Shown piece after piece: positions 48,501 through 58,260 of a stretch of 64,000 bases of DNA (its first letter is position 1; the number at the start of each line of letters is the position of its first letter). The stretch comes from Benincasa hispida. Its lineage: Eukaryota; Streptophyta; Magnoliopsida; Cucurbitales; Cucurbitaceae. The DNA is taken from contig NC_052350.1 of the NCBI RefSeq assembly GCF_009727055.1, positions 14,163,705-14,227,704 on the forward strand, in the 5' to 3' direction. Both the position numbers and the translations under genes were made by a program. A model generated the notes under the pieces. That model was not told where the DNA came from. It was given only the letters and a program-made list of their open reading frames with translations, and made no database searches.

Positions 48501-50395
48501 AAACAAACGTCTGTTCACAGATAAGGGAAGCTCTTCTGATATCTTTTTTATCTTATTATCTTTCATACTATATCTTGGTGTAAATGCACATCATTTTTTA
48601 ATTCATACACCCTTTCTTCCCTTTTGACCAACTGGAGAATTCTTATGTAACTCCATTGGCTTGGGCTCCCTTTTTTTAAAAAAAAATCATACATTAATGA
48701 ATTTGCTTCCTATCAAATAATAATAATATTGACTTTTTATTAAAAAAAATATTTTTTTCTCTCTTGTCAATCAAAAATACCCTTAGTTGCACGATTTTAA
48801 TATCCAAAATAATTCAGCCATGACATTTGTACCCATAACCCTAAATATTTATGCATAAATATCCAAAATAAAGACTATCGAATGGTAATTTTACCATCTT
48901 AGCACCACATAACATAAATATCCAATGCTATAACATGACTCTAATCTTTCATTGGATGGTATAGTCTTCTATCCTAACAACCAATGTACATGTGAAAACT
49001 AAAACCAAGGACATCGACTTGCTGATGCAAAATTCACAAGAAGTCCCAGAGATAAACTATGTTGTAATTGTATATACCAGACAGTCTCATTGTATGTTAT
49101 TTTGCCATGAAGCGATAAGTGACATACCTGGTAAGAAGGACCAAAAGCGATCCCAGTTAACTTGACCTGATCCTGCCTCGGCCGATTCTTCATCAATTCA
49201 TCTTGCTTCACCTCAAGTATTTCTAATGGAACTTCATTTCTTCTTCTCTTCTCAGGTATTCTAACAGCATTTTGGGTGTCCACCATTGTCGGCTGACTGG
49301 CAGGGTCACTACCGTATTGCATGTGATCACCATAGTTACCATTACTCCCATAACTTCCATAGTCACCAGCGGTACTTGCACTAGAGACAGACTGTGCTTC
49401 ACCAACCACATTCTGATCGACACTGTAGTGGTAATTCCCATAACTATCGTAGCTTGCGTGATTCCAAGCATTTTGTTCTGTACCGAAATTGTAAGTTGCA
49501 GCATTTTCATAGTTTTCCCTGTGATTAGCAACATTCTGCTCAACACCGGAATTGTAATTTACAAAACTATCGTAGTTTTCAGTACTGTGATCAATATTTT
49601 GAGTGCTACCCGAATCATTCACTACGTTTAAATCATCAGAAGACGAGACCGACACATCTGTTTCGATAATCGACCTCCGGCCAGAACCTGAGCTCGAACC
49701 AACTCCCAGCGTTGCCGAATTCTTTGGTGCTGGAATGCTTGACAAGAACGACGTCACAGAAGGAGTTTGGAACGAGGATTGGGATGCCTTCCGGCGCCTT
49801 ATTTCTTCTTCTTCTTCGTCATCGTCGTCCTCTTCTTCACCCAATTTCAGCAAAGAAGAGTTGACGGGTGGCTTAAAGAGGACGACCTTTTTCTGCTGGA
49901 ACACCAAGGACGAGGGATTTGATTTAGGTTCCTTCAACTTCTGCGAATTAGGTTGTGGAAGGGAAGAAAACATAGACACTGATTTCTTGAGATTCCCGTT
50001 GTCACTACCGTCGCCATCAAATCGAGAACTGGAACTGGAAGTCGAAAAGTCCGTAGGGTTTCCCTTGGGCCGCGGAAGGGAAGAGAATATAGAGGAAGGT
50101 TTATTCGATGCGGAGGGCGAATCTCCTTCTTCTAGGTCTTCGTTTTTATCGCCATCGAAGAAACCGGTGGGCAGAGAAGGCTTGGCGGATTGGTTAAGCT
50201 GGGGGAGGGATTGGAAAAGGGATGAAGATTTGGGCGGGGGAAGAGACGAGGAGAAAGATGAGATTCTGAAGGTGGAGGATTCGAGAACTCGGATCTCTGA
50301 GGTTTACTAATTGACGACGGTGGCTGCGGCGGCGGTTGTTGGTGCTGCTCTTCTTCGTCGGAGGAGGAGGCGTAGTTGGCTAACAGAGAGTCCAT
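42594..50395 (-). CDS. PRCC: PRCC homologue, two exons, apparent frameshift in exon 1
   Basis: Homologue of the nuclear proline-rich protein PRCC, linked in animals to pre-mRNA splicing and to MAD2B binding. Exon 1 is 50395-49128, with donor CAG|GTATGT. Exon 2 is 42755-42594, with acceptor CTGTAG. The joined C-terminus runs LTGIAFGPSYQ-PAPSTKGKPSK, then KLHKRKHQISSLYYD, then KAETQGKYGW-stop, and matches the conserved PRCC tail (KHQI...KAQTQAKYGF type). The N-terminus MDSLLANYASSSDEEE is also typical. Between them lie Pro/Ser-rich SSLP repeats, an acidic EEEDDDDEEEEE run and a Tyr/Asn/Gly-rich low-complexity stretch. The start frame stays open only to 50132. The frame that carries the rest (FSSSLPPPKSSSLFQSLPQ onward) is offset and open only after a TAG near 50308. 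One lost base or two extra bases near 50255-50275 would explain this. Intact length would be about 475 residues. Confidence 0.85.
43920..44256. mobile_element. Small inverted-repeat element with GC-rich core
   Basis: The left end AGTGTTTTGAAAAGCCC and the right end, read in reverse complement, AGTGTTTTTTAAAATTCTAG share the terminal AGTGTTTT. Internal 'aagccccaaggctctgggct', read on the minus strand, is part of a GC-rich palindromic core. Elements with this kind of terminus and core are dispersed in plant genomes. A target duplication was not resolved. Confidence 0.4.
44416..44990 (+). pseudogene. LINE fragment in the PRCC intron
   Basis: A phrase EDLNHLLWDC followed by FANYFGVGLSSFGV (44735-44810) fits the zinc-binding region near the C-terminus of plant L1-like ORF2 (EDxxHLFxxCxFA...FW). 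It is followed by RKRNKVL. Heavily broken. Assignment by pattern only. Confidence 0.4.
45416..45515. repeat. CATA/TGTA/TA/TG compound microsatellite
   Basis: CATA units, then TA, then TGTA, then TG, then TGTA and TA again. The first half is complementary to the second, so it can fold back. Confidence 0.95.
45900..46230. repeat. ATATCGAT-type repeats
   Basis: Many overlapping palindromes built from 'atatcgat', 'gatatatcgatat', 'gatatccatggatat' and 'gatattgatattg', in two clusters at 45903-45990 and 46130-46220. No gene. Confidence 0.75.
46335..46475. repeat. Imperfect tandem duplication, about 77 bp
   Basis: Two copies (46335-46410 and 46411-46475) each containing 'gg.aaatc/tcaaa', 'agccttcaaat' and 'gatgaagt.ctcccaaa/acttccaaa'. 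Diverged by about a quarter of the positions. Confidence 0.6.
46870..47240 (+). pseudogene. LINE ORF2 C-terminal tail
   Basis: Read with one frame change, the phrases LGGIKQTIWLVLLRAFIWAV, then FDKFLDTVLTYVYNWCKSE, then SPFTSHTLSF.PSQLERLF follow the tail of plant L1-like reverse transcriptases (WRAIxWxxWLERNxRIF...LDTVLYxAxxWCK...SxTLSxLxxNWRxFL). The ERN motif is degraded. Non-functional. Confidence 0.55.
47837..48690 (+). pseudogene. LINE ORF2 zinc-binding region and poly-A tail
   Basis: Frame-shifted but readable: WIWEPYAKGSFSTKS, then LWKDTCPEKIKFFNW, INTSDRMQ, then CCYICKCG, then SNHLFIHCHFADRFWKE (48012-48350). This is the zf-RVT domain with its Cys/His ligands, found at the C-terminus of plant LINE reverse transcriptases. 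The last part (48480-48640) fits the ORF tail, and an A-rich stretch near 48678-48690 is the likely 3' poly-A end. It lies on the plus strand inside the PRCC intron. The reverse transcriptase core itself is not present. Confidence 0.75.
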
Positions 50396-50479
50396 GAGTT
50401 AAAGAGAGATGGCGAGGTTTTGGAAGTGGGGAATGGACGCAATTGAAATGGCGACGTGGTTATTGTGTGAATACCCTTC
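50396..50479 (-). promoter_or_regulatory. Short host promoter remnant between PRCC and element B
   Basis: Only about 85 bp separate the PRCC start codon from the 3' tail of Mutator-like element B. The stretch includes 'gaagggtattcacacaataa' (minus strand) and no clear TATA box. Most of whatever promoter PRCC uses must lie in, or have been displaced by, the transposon. Confidence 0.4.
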
Positions 50480-50699
50480 TTGGAAAAAGAAAAAAAATCA
50501 ATTTATTTTAATTTATTTTAATTTTCCATTTTATAACAATTTCTAAAAATATTGTATTATTTTATTATTTTATTATATTATTTAACTTCTCTAACAACAA
50601 TAAATTAAAAAAATATATATCTCATAAAAAATTTTAAAAAAATGTAAATTAAAATGTCTCGTTTATTTTAATGTTTTTCTTGATGTTGCTATAGTACCT

Positions 50700-52570
50700 C
50701 TGCAGGCTACGACCCCGACCATGTCTATGAAGATGAAGGACCAGCCTCTGAGTCATAATGTCCTGAACCAAATGTTGGCATCATCATCATCGGACTAACA
50801 TAATTAGTTTGACTATGTGTCCGCATCACAGTGGCAACTTTACCACATTATGGCCACCCTCATCAAACTCATCCTATTGTTCGGTCCTCTACATCTAGGA
50901 GTTGGTGGAGGAACAATAATCGTACACATAATGTATCTCCTCCATGTAGCTTTAGTTGTCACTACATATAGCAAGAACCTGGTTCAGATCATTCACAACA
51001 TCACGGAGTCTATTGTTATTCGATCTATGTGAATTATAAAACAATTAGATAATATTTAAAATAAATTTAAATTAAAAATAATTAGATAATATTCATTTGT
51101 TTACCATATGACCTACAGCTGCTCCCGGACGAGTGACGTAGTGCCTTGTGATATTATTATACCAATGAATATAGTCTTGAGTAACATCCCTATCAAACTG
51201 TTCAATAGAAACCCCCACTGCAATAAACCTTGCACGATAGTGTCATCACACTACCAAGTGTGCAACTTTTTCGGACCAATTTACAATCCTTAAGTCGATA
51301 TCATGCAGTAGGGGTTCAGTATTACAAGGCGATGGGACATCCTATTGAAAACCGAATTGTCTCATCACCCTGTTAGGAAGATGTCACTCACCAATGTGAA
51401 AACATATGAGATAGCTCATCGTCCGCCATATGTTTTGACCATTCATACAGAAATTAGGCAAGGTATGCATAATAATTTTATACGACTCCCAAATAACCTA
51501 AAACACAAAATATTATATTGGAAAACATTCAAGACAATCAATAAAAATGTGTATAAAATAATCAATTTCGTTAAGTGTTAATGTACAGGTTGAAGCAGAT
51601 CAAACATGTATCTGTATTGGCTGACTACATATGTGGCTGTCCTAGTCACACAAAATTTGTCTCATCACCTAAATTTTAAAATTGACAAATTAGATTCTAA
51701 ATTAACTAGATCAGTGATGTAAACATTAGATTGAATTAAAATAACATACCGAGAACCGTAGGCTCGTCCAGCTAACTAAGCGTCATTGACATATTGTAGC
51801 TGTGGAGCCATTGTTAGAAATTGCTCCCAAGCCCATAGTTCAAAAGTATGAGCGGTCCAACTATCTCACAAACCTCAGGTTTTGTTGTTTTGCATAGTTG
51901 TCTATACAACCATGTCAAACATGTTCCACCCTACGAATACCGTCCCGCATCATAGAGGTTAGCTAATAGTGGCAAAAACATCAAGTAAACAAAATAACTT
52001 CGGAAAGCAAACTTCCACCCATCATTTGTAGTATATATGCTTGCGCATATCTTATGACGGTTTCCTCGTCTACATCTTTTGCGAGCTCACGGAATTGTGT
52101 TCCTAGCCTTCCTAACCATATCAAACTTAACATCGATCCTTTAATTTTGTCAACATGTGGGGTCACACCAAGGTACAATTGACAAACTTGTGACCAGTCA
52201 TCGTACATCACTCCGGTGACTGGCTTACCGTCAACAGGTAACCTCAACAACACTTTTATGTCTTGTAAAGTGATAGTGTACTCTCCAACAAACATATGAA
52301 ATGTATGTGTCTCAGACCTCCATCTCTCGACCAAGTCTGTGATCAGATGTCGGTTCAACGGAATAAATCCCAATCTGGCAACCCACAGAATCCAGATGTG
52401 TGGAGTAGCGGTAGTATTCGATGGTGGAGTGGGATGGTGCGCTGGAGAACTGTCTCTCGACGCCTGCAAGATATTTCTCCAATAGTACGATCTCACCATA
52501 CAACAGATGATCGATGAATGGACTGGTCGTACAAAACATCAGGATCAATAGGTCTTGTGTTTAAAGCCAT
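50700..52570 (-). pseudogene. Plant mobile domain (MAIN-like) gene in element B, broken
   Basis: Starts with MALNTRPIDPDVLYDQSIHR at 52570. The longest open stretch (52499-51981) reads IPLNRHLITDLVERW, then ETHTFHMFVGEYTITLQDIK, then VLLRLPVDGKPVTG, then DDWSQVCQLYLGV and RYAQAYILQMMGGSLLSE, all conserved PMD blocks and better preserved than in element A. It then breaks, with later blocks recognisable near 51250-51180 (ARFIAVGVSIEQF and HWYNNITR) and a Met- and Ser-rich tail near 50700-50790. Several frame breaks mean no full protein. If transcribed, RNA would read on toward PRCC, which lies downstream on the same strand. Confidence 0.8.
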
Positions 52571-52574
52571 GTTC

Positions 52575-52974
52575 TAAAAGAAAAAATATATATTTATTTC
52601 TCAATTTTAGAAATATTTACTTATAAATTAGAAGAATAATGTACAACTTAATTAACTAAATTAAATATACATGATAAAAAATTTATTTATTTCTCAATTA
52701 AATAACGTACAACTTAATTAAAAGAATAATGTACAACTTTATAAATTATAATAAAAAAATTGAATATACAGTAAAAATATCTACGCTTAATTAAATATAC
52801 ATGATAAAAGAAGTATTTATTTCTCAATTAAAAAAATAATGTACAACTTTATAGATTACAATAAAAAAAAATTGAATATACAATAATTATGATAAAAAAA
52901 ATGAATATACAATAAATCATAATAAAAAATTGAATATATAATTAAAAAAATATTTATTTCTCAATCCCTAATTA
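52575..52974. repeat. AT-rich spacer between transposase and PMD gene in element B
   Basis: Degenerate direct repeats of 'aataatgtacaactt', 'atttatttctcaatta' and 'ttgaatatacaata', the reverse complement of the phrases at 15322-15698. No coding content. Confidence 0.6.
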
Positions 52975-55356
52975 CCTGGAGCCCATCTTAGTAACGAAAA
53001 CACTTCATTCGATTATGGCCTAACTGATTACAAAATCCATCTCGATGTGATAATGTGAATTTTTTGGTCTACCAGGTTTTCTCAACAACAACTGTTCAGG
53101 ATGTAAAACGGGCATATTAGGGTGCATGATCTATGTACAAGTTGAAATTGAGGAGAGTAACATTCAATATACATTGACAATTTATAGTAGTCCTCAACAA
53201 ATTCGTAGTTCATGTTAAAATGTGAGCAAACGGCCATAAAATGTGAGCATGAAATGTCGAACACTTGCCACTTGTTACATGAGCAGTATTGCTCGGACGT
53301 TTAGCCTCAATATTTGAACATTTCCTCATTTGGCATTGAGACTATGACGTCTGGTCTTCACATGAAACACACTTTCACTTTCATACCGATAGTATGATTG
53401 TATTTCATGTTTACTAGATCTTGCAGCCCATTTATTTATTTTCTCGTGTGCGTACCTGAATTTTTACTTCACTTAGTATTATAAAATATGCTTGAAATAA
53501 ATTGTTAATAACACGTATATATAATATTACCGGGTGTATTTATCTTGACGCTCCAATGCATCCCTTTTTTCATATCTTATTTTCTTGAAATAATTCACAC
53601 ACTTGAAGAATGTTATTTAAGCAATAGCATTTATAGGCAACATTCGAACTCCTTTGAGGACGCCATTTATGCACTCTGATAGATTTGTCGTCATCCATCC
53701 ATATCTGAACCCTCCATCATGTGCTTGAGTCAATTGCTCTAAAGCAATGTTAGCAAAAAAACACAGACAACTCTAATTTATTCATTTGATATCTTCAATT
53801 GCTTTATTAAACTTCTGAATTTGAAACTGACACTTGGTACGATAAACATAAATTTTCAATGTATTAAATTTGTACTTTTTATTAAATTTGTTGACGATAT
53901 GTCGTAAACAGAAACGATGGTGACATTTTGGTCCCATCCAACCATTTGTTGGATTGTTCAATTATGCCAGCATGTTAATCTGAAATTAAACACACCTCTT
54001 CATATGTTACAATTTCTCTAAGTGTTTCAGGAACCATCCCTATGAGTCTGTGGACTCTTCATGAGCAACGACAAATGCAAGTGGAAAAAAATGCTCATTC
54101 CAGTCAACTGATGTAACAATCAACAATTTTCTTCGATATTCGTCATACAAGTGTGTACCATCTATTTGAATTTTCGGCCAACATTTATTAAAAGCTTCTA
54201 TACAATGACCAAATGCCCAAAATACAGAAGTAAGATAACACGGTCTTCAGTAAGCGTTTATTTCACTCTCCACTCTACATGTGTTCCGGGAGATTGGTCT
54301 GCTTAACTATATACAACCACCTGGGTAACAATTTGTAAGACCCATCCCAATCACCAAACACTTTAGCCAACGCTTTTTCTTTTGCCCTCCTATACCCTAT
54401 GGTAAGAAATATGATATCCAAACTTTGATTTGATGTCGGACTGCCTTTATGCCACGCTGATAGATGGTTTTTCTCTTACGATATCTCAGAACTCTAGCGC
54501 AATAATCGATGAATCCATTTGCACATGATTAATCATGTATGTTGCTCATCGTACTTAGTAATCTCAAACAAGCCATGCGATTTTGTTTTTTTTATTGCAC
54601 GAAGTCTCCACTTGCAACCTTCCTCATACTTTTTACACCGAATTATCCAAATCGTCGGTGTCGATTCCACAACCTCATATAGTGTGTGACATTTAATAGC
54701 AAAACATTTGAACGCATGTTGTAGCATTTCTTTGTCTTGACAAATCATCCCTTTATACAAACTGAGTATTGTCAACGTCCATGGGGGCTACAATTTGGGC
54801 ATGTTGTCGAATGCTATCCAAATCGTTGAATGTATCTGGAAGTAACTCATGTTCACGACCATCAAAATCCAAATCTTTAAATTCATCGTCCGTTTCAGTT
54901 CTGAAATATCTATACTGGTTATTAGACGCCATATCTTCATTGTCATATGGTGATGCAACTGACTCCAGATCAAGATCAATACATTCAGTTGGATCTTCAA
55001 ACTGACTAAATGATATATTCAAATTTATATCCACCCCTATCCTATTTACATTTACATACAAATGCATTAAATTCGGCAGTGGCATCGCGATTGAGAACAT
55101 CAAGTTCATAGCTCGTGCATTCGGAATAGAGAATGACATAAACCTTATTGATCCTAATGGTTATAAATTAGGATTTCTATATATTACTTCTTGATTTGTT
55201 CCCATATCTACACCAAGTGCATCCTAACTATTTCAATGAATTGTTCAAATACAATTCCACACTTCCATTTGGTGGTTGGTCATAGTCAACTCCATCAGTA
55301 CCATCAATCATATTACCATTTGTAAACAACAAAAATCCCAAGCATTTGTCCGCCAT
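52975..55356 (-). pseudogene. MuDR-type transposase in element B, broken but with catalytic middle
   Basis: Starts MADKCLGFLLFTNGNM at 55356. A deletion of about 20 bp near 55265 relative to element A shifts the frame. The MuDR DNA-binding domain is readable at 54775-54533 (EMLQHAFKCFAIKCH, then RCKKYEEGCKWRLRAIKK and LFEITKY). Unlike A, the DDE domain survives: IQIDGTHLYDEYRRKLLIV followed by TSVDWNEHFFPLAFVVAHEE (about 54170-54030), then MTTNLSECINGVLKGVRMLP (about 53690-53640), which carries the catalytic Glu region. A likely intron lies at about 53459-53532. The SWIM finger (DISCSHFMAVCSHF, near 53250) and a CCHC knuckle missing its first Cys (FCNQLGHNRMKC, near 53020) follow. Multiple stops; not functional. 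Confidence 0.82.
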
Positions 55357-55439
55357 TTTCTAAAAAAAAAAGAGACAAACAATACATTACTAATTGTTCT
55401 ACTAATATCAAACTTAAACAAAAACAAACCACAATAAAA

Positions 55440-56320
55440 ATCACAACAAAAATCACAATAAGGTAAATTTTTTAAAACTATTTTTAAACATAGAAATAAA
55501 TTAAATTTTTTATAACTATTTTTAAACATAATAACAAATTAAACTTTTCAAATATCATAAGAAATTTATAAAAAAAAAAAATCACAATCATTTTTATTAA
55601 ACTAAAAATATTAAAGTTTTTAAACTATAAACATCAATTTTTTAAACATTACAATGAGGTAAATTTTTTTAAACTATTTTTTTTCAAATTTAATACAAAA
55701 ATAAAATATTATAAGAAGTATATTTAAAAAATCACAATAATTTTTTATCAAACTAAAAATATTAAACTTTTTAATTTATAAACATCAACTTTTTAAGGTT
55801 TATAAACATTAACTTTTTAAACATAACAATAAATTAAACATTTTATAACTATTTTTAAACATAACAATAAATTAAACTTTTCAAATATCATAAGAAATTT
55901 ATACAAAAAATCACAACAATTTTGTATTAAACTAAAAATATTAGAGTTTTAAACTGTAAACATCAACTTTTTAAACATTACAATGAGGTAAACTTCTTAA
56001 AACTATTTTTTTTTCAAATTTAATACAACAAAAAATATTATAAGAAATATATTATAAAAAAATCACAATAGTTTTGTATTAAACTTTTTAGTTTATAAAC
56101 ATCAACTTTTTAAACATAACAATCAATTAAACTTTTTATAACCATTTTTAAACATAACAACAAATTAAACTTTTTCAAACTATTTAAAACTATATTTTCA
56201 GAGTTAATACTAAAAAAGTCAAATATCATAAGAAATATATTTCAAAAAATCATAATAATTTTGTATTAAACTAAAAATATTAAAGCATAAACATCAACAT
56301 TTTAAACACAACAATAAACT
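55440..56320 (-). repeat. AT-rich short tandem repeats upstream of transposase B
   Basis: On the minus strand, repeats of 'gtttaatttattgttatgtt', 'taaaaatagtt' and 'aaaagttgatgtttataaac'. Counterpart of 12985-13400 in element A, but about twice as long and with an added unit containing 'aaactaaaaatattaaa'. Confidence 0.65.
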
Positions 56321-56409
56321 ATACTTAAATACAGACAAAAACAAACAAAATATAAATAAGATCAACATGTCGGTATAACATCCCAACCATAAGATTAACA
56401 CTAATAAAA

Positions 56410-57100
56410 CAAAATATAAATAAGTTACACGATCGTGTAGGAGTTTGTGGACGATCGTGTAGTGAGGAAAGAGAGCTCTCGAGAGTGGGATTTTGGAAGA
56501 TGTTGTCGTGGAGAGACCATCACAGTGTGCTGCTCATCGTCTACTTCCATAGACGATTGTGTAGCACTTGGTAGACGATCGTATAGTAAAATGTAGGCGA
56601 TCGTATAGGTTTTGAGAAGGCGATCGTTTAATTGTAATAGCTAAGCGATCGTGTAGTGAGGAAAGAGAGCTATCGAGAGTGGGAGTTCGAAAGATGTTGT
56701 CGTGGTTAGGCCATCACAGCGTGTCACTTGTCGTTTACTTCCACTAGGCGATTGTGTAGTAAAGCTCAGCAATCGTGTAGCACTTGGTAAACGATCGCAT
56801 AGGTTTTGAGAAAGCGATCGTCTAATTGTAATGGTTAAGTGATTGTGTAGGAGTTTGTGGCCAATCGTGTAGTGAGGAAAGAGAGCTATCGAGAGTGAGA
56901 GTTCGGCAGACGCTGTCGTGGAGAAGTCATCGCAGCGTGTCGCTTATCGTCTACTTCCACTAGGCGATCGTATAATAAAGCTCAACGATTGTATAGCACT
57001 TGGTAGATGATCATATAGTAAAAGGTATGCGATCGTATAGGTTATGAGAAGGCGGTCGTGTAATAGTAATAGTTAAGCGATCGTGTAGGAGTTTATGACC
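56410..57100. repeat. CGATCG-rich tandem repeat, unit about 195-216 bp, three copies plus a partial
   Basis: The landmark 'agtgaggaaagagagct' begins at 56461, 56655 and 56871. Each unit also holds 'gttgtcgtgg', 'tcgtctacttcca', 'tagcacttggta' and several 'gcgatcgtgtag' or 'gcgatcgtatag' motifs, each centred on the palindrome CGATCG. The units are diverged. Only element B has this block; element A has unrelated sequence at the equivalent place. Confidence 0.85.
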
Positions 57101-57390
57101 GATCGCAGAGGATTTAGTAAGCGATTGTGGAGATATTGTAAACGATTGTTTAACATCTTGTAAGCGACCGATTAATCTTGTTTGATTCCTATCGTCTAAT
57201 AAATAAGTTGTTCATCATTCACCCGTTCTTTCCGAAAGTTTGCACCTATTGTTACGTTAATGAAGAATTACTAAACGATCGCATGGTAATTTTACTAAGC
57301 GATTGTTTGCGATCGTGTATAATTACTAAAAGATCGCATTGTAATTTATTAAGCGATTGTGTGTGATCGTGTATAATTACTAAACGATTA
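57101..57390. repeat. Short CGAT-motif repeats continuing the array
   Basis: Shorter-period repeats: 'taagcgattgtg', 'taaacgattgttt', 'attactaaacgatcgcat', 'taagcgattgtttgcgatcg' and 'gtgtataattacta'. They carry the motif of the larger array to the edge of the GTCGAG palindromes. Confidence 0.7.
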
Positions 57391-57414
57391 TTTAATTTCC
57401 TTTAGGTCGAAGGG

Positions 57415-57545
57415 TTCTTATTTAATTTTCGAAGGGTTGAACCCTCTATCTCTTCTTTAATTTTTGACAGGTCGAGGGTTGAACACTCGTCCTCTTCTTT
57501 TTTAATTTTCGACAAGTCGAGGATTGAACCCCTCGACAAAATATT
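57415..57545. repeat. Palindromic GTCGAG motifs at the 5' end of element B
   Basis: Three motifs: 'tcgaagggttgaaccctc', 'gtcgagggttgaacactcg' and 'gtcgaggattgaacccctcg', separated by 'tcttctttaatttt'-type spacers. The last folds into a near-perfect hairpin. Same family and same relative position as 12240-12410 in element A. Confidence 0.7.
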
Positions 57546-57689
57546 TTACACAAAATCCCCGTCTCGAAAACTCCAAAACAACCATAGATTTTCAAATAGT
57601 TTCAGAACCACTATATTTCCCTAAATTGTTTTCTTAATCACAATGTTTATTAAAAAAAAAAAAAAAAAAAACTCCATGAACTTCAATTA

Positions 57690-58260
57690 ATCATTTTTTT
57701 AGCCTAGTTTTTATTTGATCCCTAAGTTTCAAAATGTTACACAATTAGTCATTGAGATTAATTTCAATCTAGTCTCTAAATTTCAAATGTTGCAATTTTA
57801 CTATTTGAGATATGAGTGTGGTTTCAATAATGTCTCTCGGTTTCTAGATTTTGCATCCTTAACATCATTTTTTCATTAAATATTCACTTTCAATCATTGA
57901 CTCGACGTCTCTTAACTAATTTTAAATAACTATAAAGTGAAATTTTAAATTTAAGTTTAAAAATAATGAAAAATCGTGAAACTTAATTAATTATAATTAA
58001 TTTAAATTTATTAACATATATTAACACTAAAGACCAAAAATCAGTATTTAGTGGAAATCGATGGTAAAAGTGTCAATCTTGAACTATGGGGATCAACTTG
58101 AAACAAAACTCATATATCATAGGTAAAATTGTAACGTTTTAAAACATAGGAACTAAATTAAAACCAAACTCAAAACTAATTAAATGTGTAACATTTTGAA
58201 ATTTAGGGACTAAATAGAAATTCAACCCAAAACTCAGAGACCAAAAAGATATTTTCTCCC
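57690..58260. repeat. Palindromic AT-rich repeat, MITE-like, copy 3
   Basis: Left arm 'tttttatttgatccctaagt' and 'tcaaaatgttacacaattag'. Right arm 'ctaattaaatgtgtaacatt', then 'ttgaaatttagggactaaat'. The arms are complementary over a long distance with a centre near 57970. It is the best-preserved of the three copies listed. No gene. Confidence 0.65.

Larger units (their letters stand above)
42756..49127 (-). other. 6.4 kb intron of the PRCC gene
   Basis: Splice sites fit (CAG|GTATGT and CTGTAG|CC) and rejoin the conserved C-terminal domain in frame. The intron contains LINE remnants at about 44416-44990, 46870-47240 and 47837-48690, all on the plus strand and so antisense to PRCC, plus a small hAT- or MITE-like element at 43920-44256, an ATAC/TGTA microsatellite and ATATCGAT repeats. 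Confidence 0.85.
50480..57640 (-). mobile_element. Mutator-like element B carrying transposase and PMD gene
   Basis: Reverse-oriented relative of element A. On the minus strand from 5': GTCGAG palindromes (57415-57540), CGATCG-rich tandem repeats (56410-57390), an AT-rich short repeat array (55440-56320), transposase (55356-52975), AT-rich spacer (52575-52975), PMD gene (52570-50700) and a tail ('gagacattttaatttacat') that matches element A near 17735. It is longer than A because of the CGATCG array and because the middle of the transposase is retained. Ends approximate; no inverted termini or target duplication resolved. Its 3' end abuts the PRCC promoter. Confidence 0.7.

Noticed and set aside
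47480..48524. Overlapping open frames that look like a zinc-finger gene
   Set aside because: The Cys/His pattern and its surroundings are those of the LINE zf-RVT domain, the frames are broken, and an A-rich tail follows. It is a retrotransposon remnant within the PRCC intron.
49603..50310. A 235-codon open frame on the plus strand
   Set aside because: It is antisense to PRCC exon 1. Its Ser-run and Glu/Arg-rich content mirrors the acidic and Pro/Ser-rich stretches of PRCC, which has conserved ends and splice sites on the other strand.
56410..57390. CRISPR-like array
   Set aside because: Repeats are diverged, about 200 bp long and in a plant genome, with no uniform short repeat or spacer pattern.
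12180..57640. The whole region as one giant inverted-repeat transposon bounded by A and B
   Set aside because: Each of A and B is a complete ordered element in itself, and host genes plus an independent copia insertion lie between them. No terminal repeats join the two.
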